The notes: generated by a model from the sequence alone, not told the origin. A stretch of DNA of 15,537 nt from Pseudopelobacter sp964601865 (GCA_964601865.1 CAZRPI010000090.1:1-15537), one strand, 5' to 3'. Positions 1 to 8,367 are shown, numbered from the stretch's first letter. Program-made: numbers and translations.

Positions 1-496
1 GGGCGGCCGTTTCGACCGGATGACAGAGCTCACGCAGCGAAGGGATGCCGGCGACAAAACGCTTCATCAGGGTTTTGAGGCGGGAAGGGGGGGGAAAGGA
101 AACGTCACTGCCGGTGACGATTACCCGCACCGTCCGGTACCGGCCGGCGTTCCGTTCGTCTATCCGGTGATAGAACAGCCGGTGCAGGGCGAGAATATCC
201 GCCTCGCTGATGAGCGCCCCGCCCGCCAGCCGGTGCAGCAGATCATACGCTTCACTGTGTCCGGCCGCTTCGTAATGATCCCGTAGCGGTTTGCCGCCAA
301 TGGTGATGCCGTCTTCGATAACCACCTTGGTCTCGGTTTCGGTCAGGCTGTTCCCCTCCAGCGCGTTGCTGCTCCAGGTCAGACCGATCCGGTAATATTC
401 ACGGAGCTGGCGCAGTTCATCTTCGGACAGCGGCCGGCATGCCCTGATTTTCCGCTGGAGCCTGTCGCAATCGGCAATGCGGTTGGCAAATTTCAT
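1..496 (-). CDS. Fic-domain protein, N-terminal part (cut by the window edge)
   Basis: The minus-strand frame opens at the ATG at 494-496 and runs without a stop to the window edge, giving 165 residues. The start has a GAGG-type ribosome site just upstream (about 503-506). Residues 43-48 (S-N-A-L-E-G) match the (S/T)xxxE(G/N) inhibitory helix of Fic proteins, with Glu47 as the expected inhibitory residue. It sits in the typical context of class II Fic proteins, where this helix precedes the Fic fold. The following stretch (ALHRLFYHRIDERNAGRYR, about residues 101-119) is typical of the Fic/DOC core. Fic enzymes usually transfer AMP to a hydroxyl side chain of a target protein. The catalytic HPFxxGNGR loop would lie beyond the window, so activity cannot be judged. 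The gene follows copA after 78 nt with no obvious terminator, so it may be read through. Target unknown. Confidence 0.85.
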   Translation of the reverse strand, partial: MKFANRIADCDRLQRKIRACRPLSEDELRQLREYYRIGLTWSSNALEGNSLTETETKVVIEDGITIGGKPLRDHYEAAGHSEAYDLLHRLAGGALISEADILALHRLFYHRIDERNAGRYRTVRVIVTGSDVSFPPPSRLKTLMKRFVAGIPSLRELCHPVETAA

Positions 497-574
497 GGCT
501 TACCTCGCCCTGGTGTCAAAACGGATGCTGCCGCTGATACTGCCGTCACGATCCGCTCCCCCAATAAAGAACTG

Positions 575-2962
575 TTACAGCTCCTTCTCCACCCGCTTGA
601 TCATGATGGAGTTGACCACCACCGACACCGATGACAGGGCCATGGCGAGGCCCGCGAATTCCGGCTTGAGGACCAGGCCGAAATGCGAGAACAGCCCGGC
701 GGCGACCGGAATGCCGAGGACGTTGTAGAAGAGGGCCCAGAACAGGTTCTGCTTCACCTTGGCCAGGGTTGCCCGCCCGATCCTGATGGCGCGCACCACA
801 TCCAGCAGGTCGTCCCGCATCAGCACGATGTCCCCGGTTTCCTTGGCGATGTCCGCGCCGCCGCCGATGGCGATGCCGATGTGCGCCTGGGCCAGGGCCG
901 GAGCGTCGTTGATGCCGTCCCCCACCATGGCGGTGATCACGCCGCTCATCTGATACTCTTTCACCAGGTCCTGCTTGCGGTCGGGAAGGACCTCGGCCTC
1001 GAACAGGTCGACACCGGCCTGGGCCGCGACCTTTGACGCCACGTCCTCATGGTCGCCGGTGATCATGCAGGTCTTGATCCCCATTTTCCGCAGCTCTTCA
1101 ACGGCTTTTTTGGAGCTGGGCTTGAGCGTGTCGGCGAACGCGGCCACGCCCACCAGCGTTCCGCCACCGGCCACGAAGATCAGCGATCTTCCGGCTCCGG
1201 CCAGATCCCCGATTCTGGAGGCCAGCGGCTTCAGGCTGATCCCCTCCTCCCGCATCAGGCGCTCGTTCCCCACGACCAGACGGAAGCCGGCGTAATTGCA
1301 GGTAATGCCGTAGCCGCTCCGTTCCTCGACCTCTTCCGCCTTGCCCGGTCTGACCCCCGCCGTTTCGGCGGCTTTGAGAACGGCCTGGGCCAGGGGGTGG
1401 TTAGAGCAGGCTTCGGCCGTGACCAGACACTCCAGGAGGCGGTCCGGGTCCACCCCCTTCACTGCCAGCAGGTCGGTCATGGTGGGGGCGCCGGTGGTCA
1501 GGGTGCCGGTCTTGTCCAGCAGCAGCACCCGCAGGCGGGAGATGATCTCCAGCGCCGAGCCGCGCTTGACCAGGATCCCCCGTCCCAGGGCGACGCCGCT
1601 GCCCACCATGATGGCGGTGGGGGTGGCCAGTCCCATGGCGCAGGGGCAGGCGATGACGATCACCGCAATGGCGAATTTGAGCGCCGTCGCAAACGGCGCG
1701 TGCAGGGGGAAGAACCAGACGTAAAAGGTGAGGAGGGAGAGGATGATGACCGCCGGGACGAACCAGCCGGAGACGGCGTCGGCGAAGCGCTGGATCGGGG
1801 CCTTGTCCCCCTGCGCCTCCCGCACCATGCGCACTATCTGGGAGAGCAGCGTGGCCTCGCCGATGCGGGTGGCGCGCACGCGCAGCACCCCATTCTTGCT
1901 GATGGTAGCGCCGGTGACGGCATCGCCCGGATTTTTCAGCACCGGCATGGCTTCGCCGGTGACCATGGACTCGTCCACCGAGCCGCTGCCGTCCACCACC
2001 TCGCCGTCAACGGGGATGGTCTCCCCGGGCCGGACCACCACAACATCCCCGACCCTGATGAGGGAGACCGGGGTTTCCATCTCCCCTTCGTCGGTGAGCA
2101 GCGAGGCTTTGTCGGCCTGCAGCCGGAGCAGCTTCTTCAGCGCCTCTCCTGCCTTGCCGCGGGCCCTGGCCTCCAGATACTTGCCGAGGCGGATGAAGGC
2201 GATCAGCATGGCCGAGGTCTCGAAGAAGACGTCGTGACCCGGACCGAGCAGGCCGCTGTAGGCCAGCAGGGAGTAGAAATAGGCGGCCGACGTTCCCAGG
2301 GCTACCAGCACATCCATGGTGGCGCTGCGGTTCCTGATGGCAGCCCAGGCGCCCCGGTAGAAGACCAGCCCGGCGGAGAACTGCACCAGGGTCGCCAGCA
2401 GGCAGTTGAGCTGCATGACGGCGTGGTTGTGATGCATCCCCATGGTGAGCATGATCGGCAGCGAGGCCAGGAGGGAAAAAATAAGCCACCTCCGTTCGGA
2501 GCGCTGCTCATCCCGGACTGACGTGTCGTCGCGCCGTTGTTCCACCGGCGTATAACCGGCGTCCAGCACCATGGCGAAGATTTCGTCAACGCCGATGCGC
2601 TGGGAGTCGTAGCGGACAAAGGCGGTCTCGGCGGCCAGGTTGACCATGGCAACGGAAATGGCCGGCTCCTCCAGCAGCTTCGTCTCCAGCCGGTGCACGC
2701 AGGAGGCGCAGTGCAGGCCCCGTACCCCGAAGGTCAGCTCCCCCGCCGGCGCCGATGGCACCACGCCGTACCCCAGTTGCTCCACGTGCCGGCCGATTTC
2801 AGCGGCGGCAATGACCGTCTCATCATGCGTGGCCACCAGCTCCTCCAGGACCAGGTTGACCGTTGCCGATGATACTCCCTCCAGCGCGGAGATTGCCCTT
2901 TCGATCCGGGATGCGCAGTCGGCGCACGACATTCCGGTAATGCCCATGACTGTCTTGGTCAT
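575..2962 (-). CDS. copA: Copper-exporting P1B-type ATPase
   Basis: A 795-residue inner-membrane pump that uses ATP to export Cu(I) from the cytoplasm. Two N-terminal heavy-metal domains carry CxxC sites (C13-A-D-C16 and C85-A-S-C88). Membrane segments follow from about residue 158. The actuator has TGEAMP (335-340), the ion path has CPC (439-441), the phosphorylation site is D483 in DKTGT, the nucleotide domain has the HP pair (522-523), and the hinge is GDGIND (681-686). The YN pair (746-747) and MALSS (774-778) in the last helices match the P1B-1 copper subgroup rather than zinc or cadmium pumps. Length is normal. The ATG has AGGA 8 nt upstream and lies 3 nt after the stop of the AI-2E-type gene, so the two are very likely co-transcribed. 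No copper sensor (CsoR, CueR) or separate chaperone is visible nearby. Confidence 0.95.
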   Translation of the reverse strand: MTKTVMGITGMSCADCASRIERAISALEGVSSATVNLVLEELVATHDETVIAAAEIGRHVEQLGYGVVPSAPAGELTFGVRGLHCASCVHRLETKLLEEPAISVAMVNLAAETAFVRYDSQRIGVDEIFAMVLDAGYTPVEQRRDDTSVRDEQRSERRWLIFSLLASLPIMLTMGMHHNHAVMQLNCLLATLVQFSAGLVFYRGAWAAIRNRSATMDVLVALGTSAAYFYSLLAYSGLLGPGHDVFFETSAMLIAFIRLGKYLEARARGKAGEALKKLLRLQADKASLLTDEGEMETPVSLIRVGDVVVVRPGETIPVDGEVVDGSGSVDESMVTGEAMPVLKNPGDAVTGATISKNGVLRVRATRIGEATLLSQIVRMVREAQGDKAPIQRFADAVSGWFVPAVIILSLLTFYVWFFPLHAPFATALKFAIAVIVIACPCAMGLATPTAIMVGSGVALGRGILVKRGSALEIISRLRVLLLDKTGTLTTGAPTMTDLLAVKGVDPDRLLECLVTAEACSNHPLAQAVLKAAETAGVRPGKAEEVEERSGYGITCNYAGFRLVVGNERLMREEGISLKPLASRIGDLAGAGRSLIFVAGGGTLVGVAAFADTLKPSSKKAVEELRKMGIKTCMITGDHEDVASKVAAQAGVDLFEAEVLPDRKQDLVKEYQMSGVITAMVGDGINDAPALAQAHIGIAIGGGADIAKETGDIVLMRDDLLDVVRAIRIGRATLAKVKQNLFWALFYNVLGIPVAAGLFSHFGLVLKPEFAGLAMALSSVSVVVNSIMIKRVEKEL

Positions 2963-2965
2963 CGC

Positions 2966-4021
2966 TCAGTTCCTGAAATCACCCCTGATGACGTGGCCCC
3001 AGGTGATCTTGATGGCGGCCGCTATGGGGAGCGCCAGCAGGATGCCCCAGAAACCGAGCAGCTCACCCAGCGCCATGACCATGACGATGGTCATCAGGGG
3101 ATTGAGATTCATTGATTCCTTGAAGATCAGCGGTTTGATGATGTACCCTTCGAGGAAATAGACCACGCCGAACACCGCTCCCGTCTGAAGCAGGGCCGTA
3201 ATGCTCTGGTATTTGAACCAGGCGAAGAACAGCGCGGGGAGCGTGGCGATGATGACTCCGATGAAGGGGAGAACCGAAGCGGCGCCGGCGAAAATGCCGC
3301 AGAAGATCGGATGGGGAACGTCGAGAACGAGGAGCGCCAGCAGCGTCAGGAGCGCCACGATGATGGAGACTATGACCTGGCCGCGCAGATAGCCGCCGGT
3401 GCTGCTGTTTACTTCCTGCCCGATGTCGATGAGGATGGCGCTCCGTTTGGCGGGGAGAAGGCTCTTCAGCGTTTCGATGACGGTCCGCTTGTAGTACAGC
3501 ATGAAGAAGACCAGGATCGGGGATAGGACCAGGTTGAAGATGTTGAAGAAGATCCGGCTGGCGAAGGAGTAGGCCATCAGGGCGGCCTTCTGGGCCGTGG
3601 CGTCGATGTTGTCCGAGACCTTGGCGATCAGCCATTGGATTTCCTCCGATCCGTAACGGCCGGGAAGACGGGCCTTCCACTCCATGGCGATCTGCTTTAT
3701 TTTCTGGATATAGGAGGGGAGATCGCGGATGAAGGCGTCCCACCCCATGGTCAGCTTGGGAACGATGAAGGCGAGAAAAAACAGGCCGAGGACGCCGATT
3801 ACGCCGTACAGCAGCGCCAGGGCGTGGATGCGCCTGATCCCGTGTTTTTCGGCCCGCACCACGAGCGGGTCCAGCAGGTAGGCGATGACCCAGGAAAGCA
3901 TGAGGCACGAGATGGTGTGCTGCAGCGCATAACCGGCCGCCGCCGTGAGGCAGAGCAGCAGGATTGCGGCGATCAGCCTTCCGTAGTCACTGCGATGTGC
4001 TCCCTGGGTGTTGGGACTCAT
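2966..4021 (-). CDS. AI-2E family (PerM-like) membrane transporter
   Basis: A 351-residue protein rich in hydrophobic helices: two near the N-terminus (about residues 14-52), one near 71-91, and a cluster from about 155 to the end. The family (PF01594, formerly UPF0118) is recognised by the glycine/proline-rich helix around DVPHPIFCGIFAGAASVLPF and by the C-terminal GFWGILLALPIAAAIK segment. Members have been linked to autoinducer-2 export (TqsA) or to sodium-proton exchange, and most, including this one, have no proven substrate. The ATG at 4019-4021 has GCGGGGA a few bases upstream. The gene starts 12 nt after the UPF0158-like gene and ends 3 nt before copA. The position hints at a role in ion or copper stress, but that is inference. 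Confidence 0.85.
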   Translation of the reverse strand: MSPNTQGAHRSDYGRLIAAILLLCLTAAAGYALQHTISCLMLSWVIAYLLDPLVVRAEKHGIRRIHALALLYGVIGVLGLFFLAFIVPKLTMGWDAFIRDLPSYIQKIKQIAMEWKARLPGRYGSEEIQWLIAKVSDNIDATAQKAALMAYSFASRIFFNIFNLVLSPILVFFMLYYKRTVIETLKSLLPAKRSAILIDIGQEVNSSTGGYLRGQVIVSIIVALLTLLALLVLDVPHPIFCGIFAGAASVLPFIGVIIATLPALFFAWFKYQSITALLQTGAVFGVVYFLEGYIIKPLIFKESMNLNPLMTIVMVMALGELLGFWGILLALPIAAAIKITWGHVIRGDFRN

Positions 4022-4033
4022 GCCGTCCCCGCG

Positions 4034-4486
4034 TCAGATGCCGAAAAGGTCTGAGGAGATGGATTCGATCGAGAAGATGTTGTTGACTTCCAGCCACTGC
4101 CTGACCCGGCTGGTCAGAAACTCGTCCCTGATCTTGCTGTATCTGGCGTTCTCCTCCGGGAAAAACGACAGGATGTCGTTGATGTTGCCGAAGGGTTTTT
4201 TCCCTTTTACCGCGTCGGCCAGGAGTCTCTTGAGCCCCCTGTCCTCGACTGCGGCGATGAATCCGGTCATGACCTGAAGTTCGACGCCGTAGTCATATCC
4301 GGGAATCCGGAGGAATCGCTCCCGGTGGATTTCCATCTGGCGCCAGAACTCGTCGTCGTCCAGGCTTGACGGAACGAAGAACAGCTCGCCGGTGAGGTTG
4401 TCCAGAAAATAGATCCGGTTGTTCTGGGCGCCGAAGGCCTGGATCAGTTCATCCCAGACAATCCCGACGTTGTATGCGAATGCCAT
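4034..4486 (-). CDS. UPF0158-like protein of unknown function
   Basis: A 150-residue soluble protein with no signal peptide or membrane segment. Its layout resembles UPF0158 (PF03682): a short N-terminal part describing a ligand-like strand (IYFLDNLTGELFFVPSS), then an ERFLRIPGYDYG segment, a VMTGFIAAVEDRGLKRLL helix, and a KPFGNINDILSFFPEE/WLE tail. The assignment rests on pattern memory and is moderately sure. No catalytic motif is visible and the family has no established biochemical role. The ATG follows AGGGG by 9 nt. It is the first gene of the row with the AI-2E-type protein and copA, and it faces the lpxH-like gene across 60 nt. Confidence 0.6.
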   Translation of the reverse strand: MAFAYNVGIVWDELIQAFGAQNNRIYFLDNLTGELFFVPSSLDDDEFWRQMEIHRERFLRIPGYDYGVELQVMTGFIAAVEDRGLKRLLADAVKGKKPFGNINDILSFFPEENARYSKIRDEFLTSRVRQWLEVNNIFSIESISSDLFGI

Positions 4487-4508
4487 TGTGTCGAACCCCT
4501 ATTCCTTA

Positions 4509-4537
4509 TTGACTTATTCGTTGAGTGACAGCACAAT
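4509..4537 (+). promoter_or_regulatory. Candidate sigma-70 promoter for the lpxH-like gene
   Basis: TTGACT (4509-4514) is separated by exactly 17 nt from CACAAT (4532-4537). The -35 box matches 5 of 6 consensus bases and the -10 box 4 of 6. Transcription would begin near 4543-4545, only 2-4 nt before the ATG at 4547. That agrees with the lack of any Shine-Dalgarno sequence there. Confidence 0.45.
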
Positions 4538-4546
4538 CGCCCGATC

Positions 4547-5278
4547 ATGCGCACGATTTTTCTTGCCGATGCCCACCTGACATCACCCGAAGACACCAAC
4601 TACCGCCTGCTGCTCGCCTTCCTGCGCGGCCTGGAAGGAGATGCCGAGACCCTCTTCATCATGGGAGACCTGATGGACTTCTGGGTCGGCTTTCCGTCGC
4701 AACCGTTCCGGCAGTACGATCTCCTCCTGGATGCCCTGCGGAGGTTGAAGCGGAGCGGCTGCCGCCTCGTCTACTTCGAGGGCAACCACGATTTTCACCT
4801 GGGCCCGGTGTTCCGCGAGCGCCTGGGGGTCGAGGTCCACACCGGACCTTATGTCCACGTGGTGCAGGGGAAAAGGCTCTTCCTCTGCCACGGCGACCAG
4901 ATAAACCGGGCCGATCACGGATACCGGCTGCTGCGCCTGATTCTGCGCAACAGGATTACGGGGGCGCTGACGGGTCACTTCCCGCCCGCCCTGGCGCAGC
5001 GGGTCAGGGACCGGCTGCAGAAGAGCAGCCGGGCCGGCTACCGGGCCAAGGCGGTTCGCTGGGACTACCGCCGGATTATCCGGGATTTTGCCCGGTCGGT
5101 GCGGGAACTTGGATGCGACGGACTGGTTACCGGCCATTTTCACCTGGCCTTCGTCGAGGAAATGGGGGGAAAGCCCTTCACGATACTCTCGCTGGGGGAC
5201 TGGATGGATCAGTATACCTACGGCGAGCTGGAGTCCGGAAAGTTGTGCCTTCGAACATACCATCCCGGCGGACCGTAG
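4547..5278 (+). CDS. lpxH: LpxH-like UDP-2,3-diacylglucosamine pyrophosphatase (calcineurin-like phosphoesterase)
   Basis: A 243-residue metallophosphoesterase. All motif blocks are present: D8-x-H10, GD41 (MGDLMDFWVG), GN80-H81-D82, H115-G-D117 and GH197-F-H199. LpxH cleaves UDP-2,3-diacylglucosamine to lipid X and UMP at the inner face of the inner membrane in lipid A synthesis. The DLMDFWVG block and the helical insert between HGD and the GHxH motif (about 120-185) fit the LpxH group. However, the GNHD block is the general phosphoesterase form rather than the GNRDF of E. coli LpxH, so it could be a related hydrolase if this organism uses LpxI for the lipid A step. The start is fixed because the first motif begins at residue 8. 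No ribosome site is visible. It converges on the PBP gene, with a small hairpin between. Confidence 0.75.
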   Translation: MRTIFLADAHLTSPEDTNYRLLLAFLRGLEGDAETLFIMGDLMDFWVGFPSQPFRQYDLLLDALRRLKRSGCRLVYFEGNHDFHLGPVFRERLGVEVHTGPYVHVVQGKRLFLCHGDQINRADHGYRLLRLILRNRITGALTGHFPPALAQRVRDRLQKSSRAGYRAKAVRWDYRRIIRDFARSVRELGCDGLVTGHFHLAFVEEMGGKPFTILSLGDWMDQYTYGELESGKLCLRTYHPGGP

Positions 5279-5305
5279 GGACGGATCCCCCTGGTTCCGT
5301 TCCCG

Positions 5306-5323
5306 CCGGGGGCGTATCCCCGG
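5306..5323. terminator. Small hairpin between convergent genes
   Basis: CCGGGG (5306-5311) and CCCCGG (5318-5323) form a perfect 6-bp stem with a 6-nt loop. It lies 27 nt after the lpxH-like stop and 2 nt beyond the stop of the opposing PBP gene. There is no strong T-run on either side, so it is a weak candidate for a shared terminator. Confidence 0.35.
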
Positions 5324-5325
5324 TC

Positions 5326-6714
5326 CTATCTCTCGAAAAATTCCTCCAGAGCCTGTTCTCCAACCTGGGAGGATTTTATCTTCCAGCGGTCCTGGTTGAT
5401 AACCAGGGCCACCAGCGCAATCCGGGGATTCCGGGCCGGCGCGAAAGCTGCGAACCATGAGTAGTGTCCCCTGGGATCGGTGCCGTCGATGGAGCCGGTT
5501 TTGGCGCAGACGTCCACATCCACACGCCGCCTCCCCTGCCGGTCGTGGAACGCCCTGCGGGATGTCCCGGTGACAACGGTGCTGGAGAGCATCCGCGTGA
5601 GCGACGCGGCCGTCTCCGGCGATACCGGCCTCAGGATCTCCCGCGGCACATGGACCTGGCGGGCGCTGCCGTCGGATTCCACGATCCTTTCGGTCAGTCC
5701 CGGGTGCATCATGCGCCCGCCGTTGGCGACTGCCGCCATCATCATGGCGGCGTGCAGCGGCGAGATCTTCACCTCGTGATCGAGGCCGGCCCCCATCTGC
5801 ATCAGCCCGAGGGTGTCCCGCGGTTCCGTTGCCCTGCTCTCCCTGACCGGGACATCCGGGAGGATGACCTGGTTGAAGCCGAATCTGCCGACGGTTTCCA
5901 TGAGAGACTTCTTCCCCGCAATGTCGGCGGCCACCCTGCCGAAGACCGGGTTGACCGATTTGCCCATGGCGTAGGTGACGTCCAGCCGGTTGTTACCCCC
6001 ACGGGGGGTGGCGTCCCAGTGCCGGGGGTTTTCCGAAACGAAGCGCCCTCTGAACTCCACCACGGTTTCCGGGGTCATACGTTTGTTCTCCAGGGCCGCC
6101 GAAGCGGTCACGATCTTGAAGAGCGATGCCATGGGATAGAGATCGTAGACCGCCTTCCGTTCCCAGGCGGGATCGATCTCCGAGTGGGAGGTCATGGCCA
6201 GGATCCGGCCGGTGGCAGGCTCCATGGCGACGAAGACGCCATAGGGAACCCTGTTGCTGACCATAAAGTCATGAACCCGTTTCTGCAGGTCGCCCTGGAT
6301 CGTGTAGTGGAGAGTTTCGGCCGCTTCGGTCCTGGCGGTGAGACGATCGCCCGTGGCGCTGGCGGATTCCAGGAGGAGGCTCGCGGTTTCGAACGGCCCC
6401 GGGGCGGGACGCCTGGCGGCCTCGGCCGTCCGGGGGGATGGGGTGGAGTGCTTCCTGATCCAGGCGACTACCGCCCCTGCTGCCCTGGGCGCCTTGCGGA
6501 GGGTGAAGAAGCAGAGCGGCGCAACCACGAGCACAACCGCCAGGAACAGCAGGAGGGAAGCCGGCGGAATGCGGCGCAGGGAGTCGGGGAGAAATCTCTC
6601 CACCCTGAATGGCTCGCGCGGAAGCGCGACCCTCCTCCTGTTGACCTGACCGGTTCTGGAGGGGAGGAAGTCGAAGAGGCGTTTTTTTCTTGTTAAATGT
6701 TTGAGGTCCTGCAT
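5326..6714 (-). CDS. Transpeptidase-only penicillin-binding protein
   Basis: A 462-residue membrane-anchored enzyme that should cross-link peptidoglycan in the periplasm. The catalytic triad of motifs is complete: S197-LF-K200 (SxxK, nucleophile Ser197), S253-V-N255 (SxN) and K405-T-G-S408. A basic cytoplasmic tail of about 48 residues leads into one membrane helix (about 51-72). Between the helix and the transpeptidase fold (from about residue 135) there is only a short low-complexity linker, with no glycosyltransferase domain and no full-size class B dimerisation domain. It resembles the transpeptidase half of FtsI/PbpA-type proteins, but a specific role cannot be assigned. The ATG has only a weak ribosome site. 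The gene starts 54 nt after hflX and has its own promoter (6744-6772). Confidence 0.85.
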   Translation of the reverse strand: MQDLKHLTRKKRLFDFLPSRTGQVNRRRVALPREPFRVERFLPDSLRRIPPASLLLFLAVVLVVAPLCFFTLRKAPRAAGAVVAWIRKHSTPSPRTAEAARRPAPGPFETASLLLESASATGDRLTARTEAAETLHYTIQGDLQKRVHDFMVSNRVPYGVFVAMEPATGRILAMTSHSEIDPAWERKAVYDLYPMASLFKIVTASAALENKRMTPETVVEFRGRFVSENPRHWDATPRGGNNRLDVTYAMGKSVNPVFGRVAADIAGKKSLMETVGRFGFNQVILPDVPVRESRATEPRDTLGLMQMGAGLDHEVKISPLHAAMMMAAVANGGRMMHPGLTERIVESDGSARQVHVPREILRPVSPETAASLTRMLSSTVVTGTSRRAFHDRQGRRRVDVDVCAKTGSIDGTDPRGHYSWFAAFAPARNPRIALVALVINQDRWKIKSSQVGEQALEEFFER

Positions 6715-6743
6715 GGCGTTCCGGGACGTGAATTTATTGGATG

Positions 6744-6772
6744 ACTATATAGGGACGGGGCATTTTTGTCAA
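6744..6772 (-). promoter_or_regulatory. Near-consensus sigma-70 promoter for the PBP gene
   Basis: Read on the minus strand, TTGACA (6772-6767, 6/6) is followed after exactly 17 nt by TATAGT (6749-6744, 5/6). The hflX stop codon (6769-6771) lies inside the -35 box. The start point would be near 6737, giving a leader of about 23 nt before the PBP ATG at 6714. Confidence 0.7.
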
Positions 6773-8367
6773 TCGATCTGGGTTTCCGGCTTGTCGGGCC
6801 AGAAGCGGCGTTGCAGCTCCTCCAGCAGGGGGGTCAGGCTCTTCCGGTCCCTGGCGGCGATCATGATCCCGCCGTGGGTGCGGGCGAACTGGCGGACCCT
6901 GAGGAAGGCGATGGTATCCTTCTTCTTCATGCTCTCCAGCAGGTCGGACTTGTTGAAGACCAGAAGCTGCCGTTTGTCGCCCAGTTCCAGTTCCTCCAGG
7001 ATGCGGTTCACCTGGGTGATGTGGGCCTCGAAGCGGGGATTGGAGGCGTCCACCACGTGCAGCAGCAGGTCGGCGTCCCGCAGCTCCTCCAGTGTCGCCT
7101 TGAAGGCGCCCATGAGGGAGGAGGGGAGGGAACGGATGAAACCGACCGTGTCGGTGATGATCACCTCCCGCTCCATCGGGAAGCGGAGCCGCCGGGTGGC
7201 TGTGTCGAGGGTTGCGAACAGCAGGTCCTCGGTGAATACCCTGCTCTTGGTGAGGGTGTTCAGCAGGGTGGATTTTCCCGCGTTGGTGTAGCCCACGATG
7301 GAGATAATCGGGATGTCGGCCCTGACCCGCCTGCGGCGGCGCTGGTCCCGTCCCCGTGAAAGGTCCTTCAGCTCCTTCTCCAGGCTGGCGATGCGGTCGC
7401 GGATGCGGCGGCGGTCGGTTTCCAGCTTGGTTTCCCCCGGCCCCCGCCCGCCGATTCCCCCCATCAGGCGGGACATCTGCACCCCGCGCCCGGTCAGACG
7501 GGGGAGCAGGTATTTCAGCTGGGCCAGTTCCACCTGGACCTTGCCGTCCAGGGTCTGGGCCCGTCGGGCAAAGATGTCCAGGATCAGTTGGCTGCGGTCG
7601 ATGACCTTGAGCTCGGTCATGGAGGAGATGGAGCGGATCTGGGCCGGACTCAGCTCCTGATCGAAGATCAGCATGGTGGCGCCGCGCTGCAGCGCCCTGA
7701 TGACCACGTCCCGCATCTTCCCCTCGCCCATGACGAAGCGGGGGTTGATGCTCCGGGGCCGCTGGATGAATTCGTCCAGCGCCTCGATCCTGGCGGTGCG
7801 GGCCAGCTCGCGCAGTTCGCTCATGGAATCTTCCGCGTCCCGGCGGGTACCGTCGATGGTGACCGAGATCAGTATGGCCCGCTCCAGGGCGTCTCCGATG
7901 ACCCCCTTTGCGTGCGTGGAGCGTTCCAGGTCGGCTTCCAGTTCTTCGATGAAGTGGACGCCGTCCAGCTCCACCCGCTCGATGGGCGTGACCTGGCCGG
8001 TAACGGTGGCGGGCCCGCCCGCCGCGGGGGAGAGCCAGGCCAGCTGGGCGAAGATGTGAGGTTTGCCGGGGGTGAAGAGGAGGGCCGCCAGCAGGTCGAG
8101 GCGCAGCAGCGAAAGGTCGGTGAGGTCGTCCTCGCTGATCCGCTCGTTGCGCAGATGGGTGTGGATCAGGCGCAGACCGCGCAGGGCGCGCTTTCCCAGG
8201 GGATAGTCGCGCAGTTCCGGTATGACCAGACCCTTCTCGTCGCCGACGATGACGTGCTCCACCACGCCGGAACGGTTGACCAGGATGCCGATCTGGCGGC
8301 GGATATCGCCGGAGAGTTCCACGAGGCGGCCGGCCAGTTCCTGGGTGCAGAACTCGGCCGGCGGCAC
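6769..8367 (-). CDS. hflX: Ribosome-associated GTPase HflX
   Basis: HflX binds the 50S subunit and splits stalled or idle ribosomes using GTP. From the GTG at 8365-8367 the protein has 532 residues. It has the glycine-rich linker RGPGETKLE (308-316), a basic coiled helix (319-349), Walker A GYTNAGKS (359-366), DTVGF (406-410) and NKSD (472-475). The N-terminal extension (roughly 1-150) is longer than in E. coli HflX, as I recall for deltaproteobacterial members. The GTG is the first usual start codon, but the frame stays open upstream for 26 more codons that read like HflX (KELSGNLSGLKTSQIQALER). They reach an ATC at 8443-8445 with GGAG 7 nt before it. The true start may therefore be 8445, giving 558 residues. 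The gene lies downstream of fabI. Confidence 0.93.
   Translation of the reverse strand: MPPAEFCTQELAGRLVELSGDIRRQIGILVNRSGVVEHVIVGDEKGLVIPELRDYPLGKRALRGLRLIHTHLRNERISEDDLTDLSLLRLDLLAALLFTPGKPHIFAQLAWLSPAAGGPATVTGQVTPIERVELDGVHFIEELEADLERSTHAKGVIGDALERAILISVTIDGTRRDAEDSMSELRELARTARIEALDEFIQRPRSINPRFVMGEGKMRDVVIRALQRGATMLIFDQELSPAQIRSISSMTELKVIDRSQLILDIFARRAQTLDGKVQVELAQLKYLLPRLTGRGVQMSRLMGGIGGRGPGETKLETDRRRIRDRIASLEKELKDLSRGRDQRRRRRVRADIPIISIVGYTNAGKSTLLNTLTKSRVFTEDLLFATLDTATRRLRFPMEREVIITDTVGFIRSLPSSLMGAFKATLEELRDADLLLHVVDASNPRFEAHITQVNRILEELELGDKRQLLVFNKSDLLESMKKKDTIAFLRVRQFARTHGGIMIAARDRKSLTPLLEELQRRFWPDKPETQID

Noticed and set aside
20..286. 88-codon plus-strand frame at the window start
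   Set aside because: It lies opposite the Fic gene, which has a recognisable inhibitory motif and ribosome site.
1049..2521. Long plus-strand open frame opposite copA (and similar ones at 5464-6696 opposite the PBP gene and 7588-8436 opposite hflX)
   Set aside because: High-GC genes leave long open frames on the opposite strand. The products are low-complexity, match no family, and the minus-strand genes carry complete motif sets.
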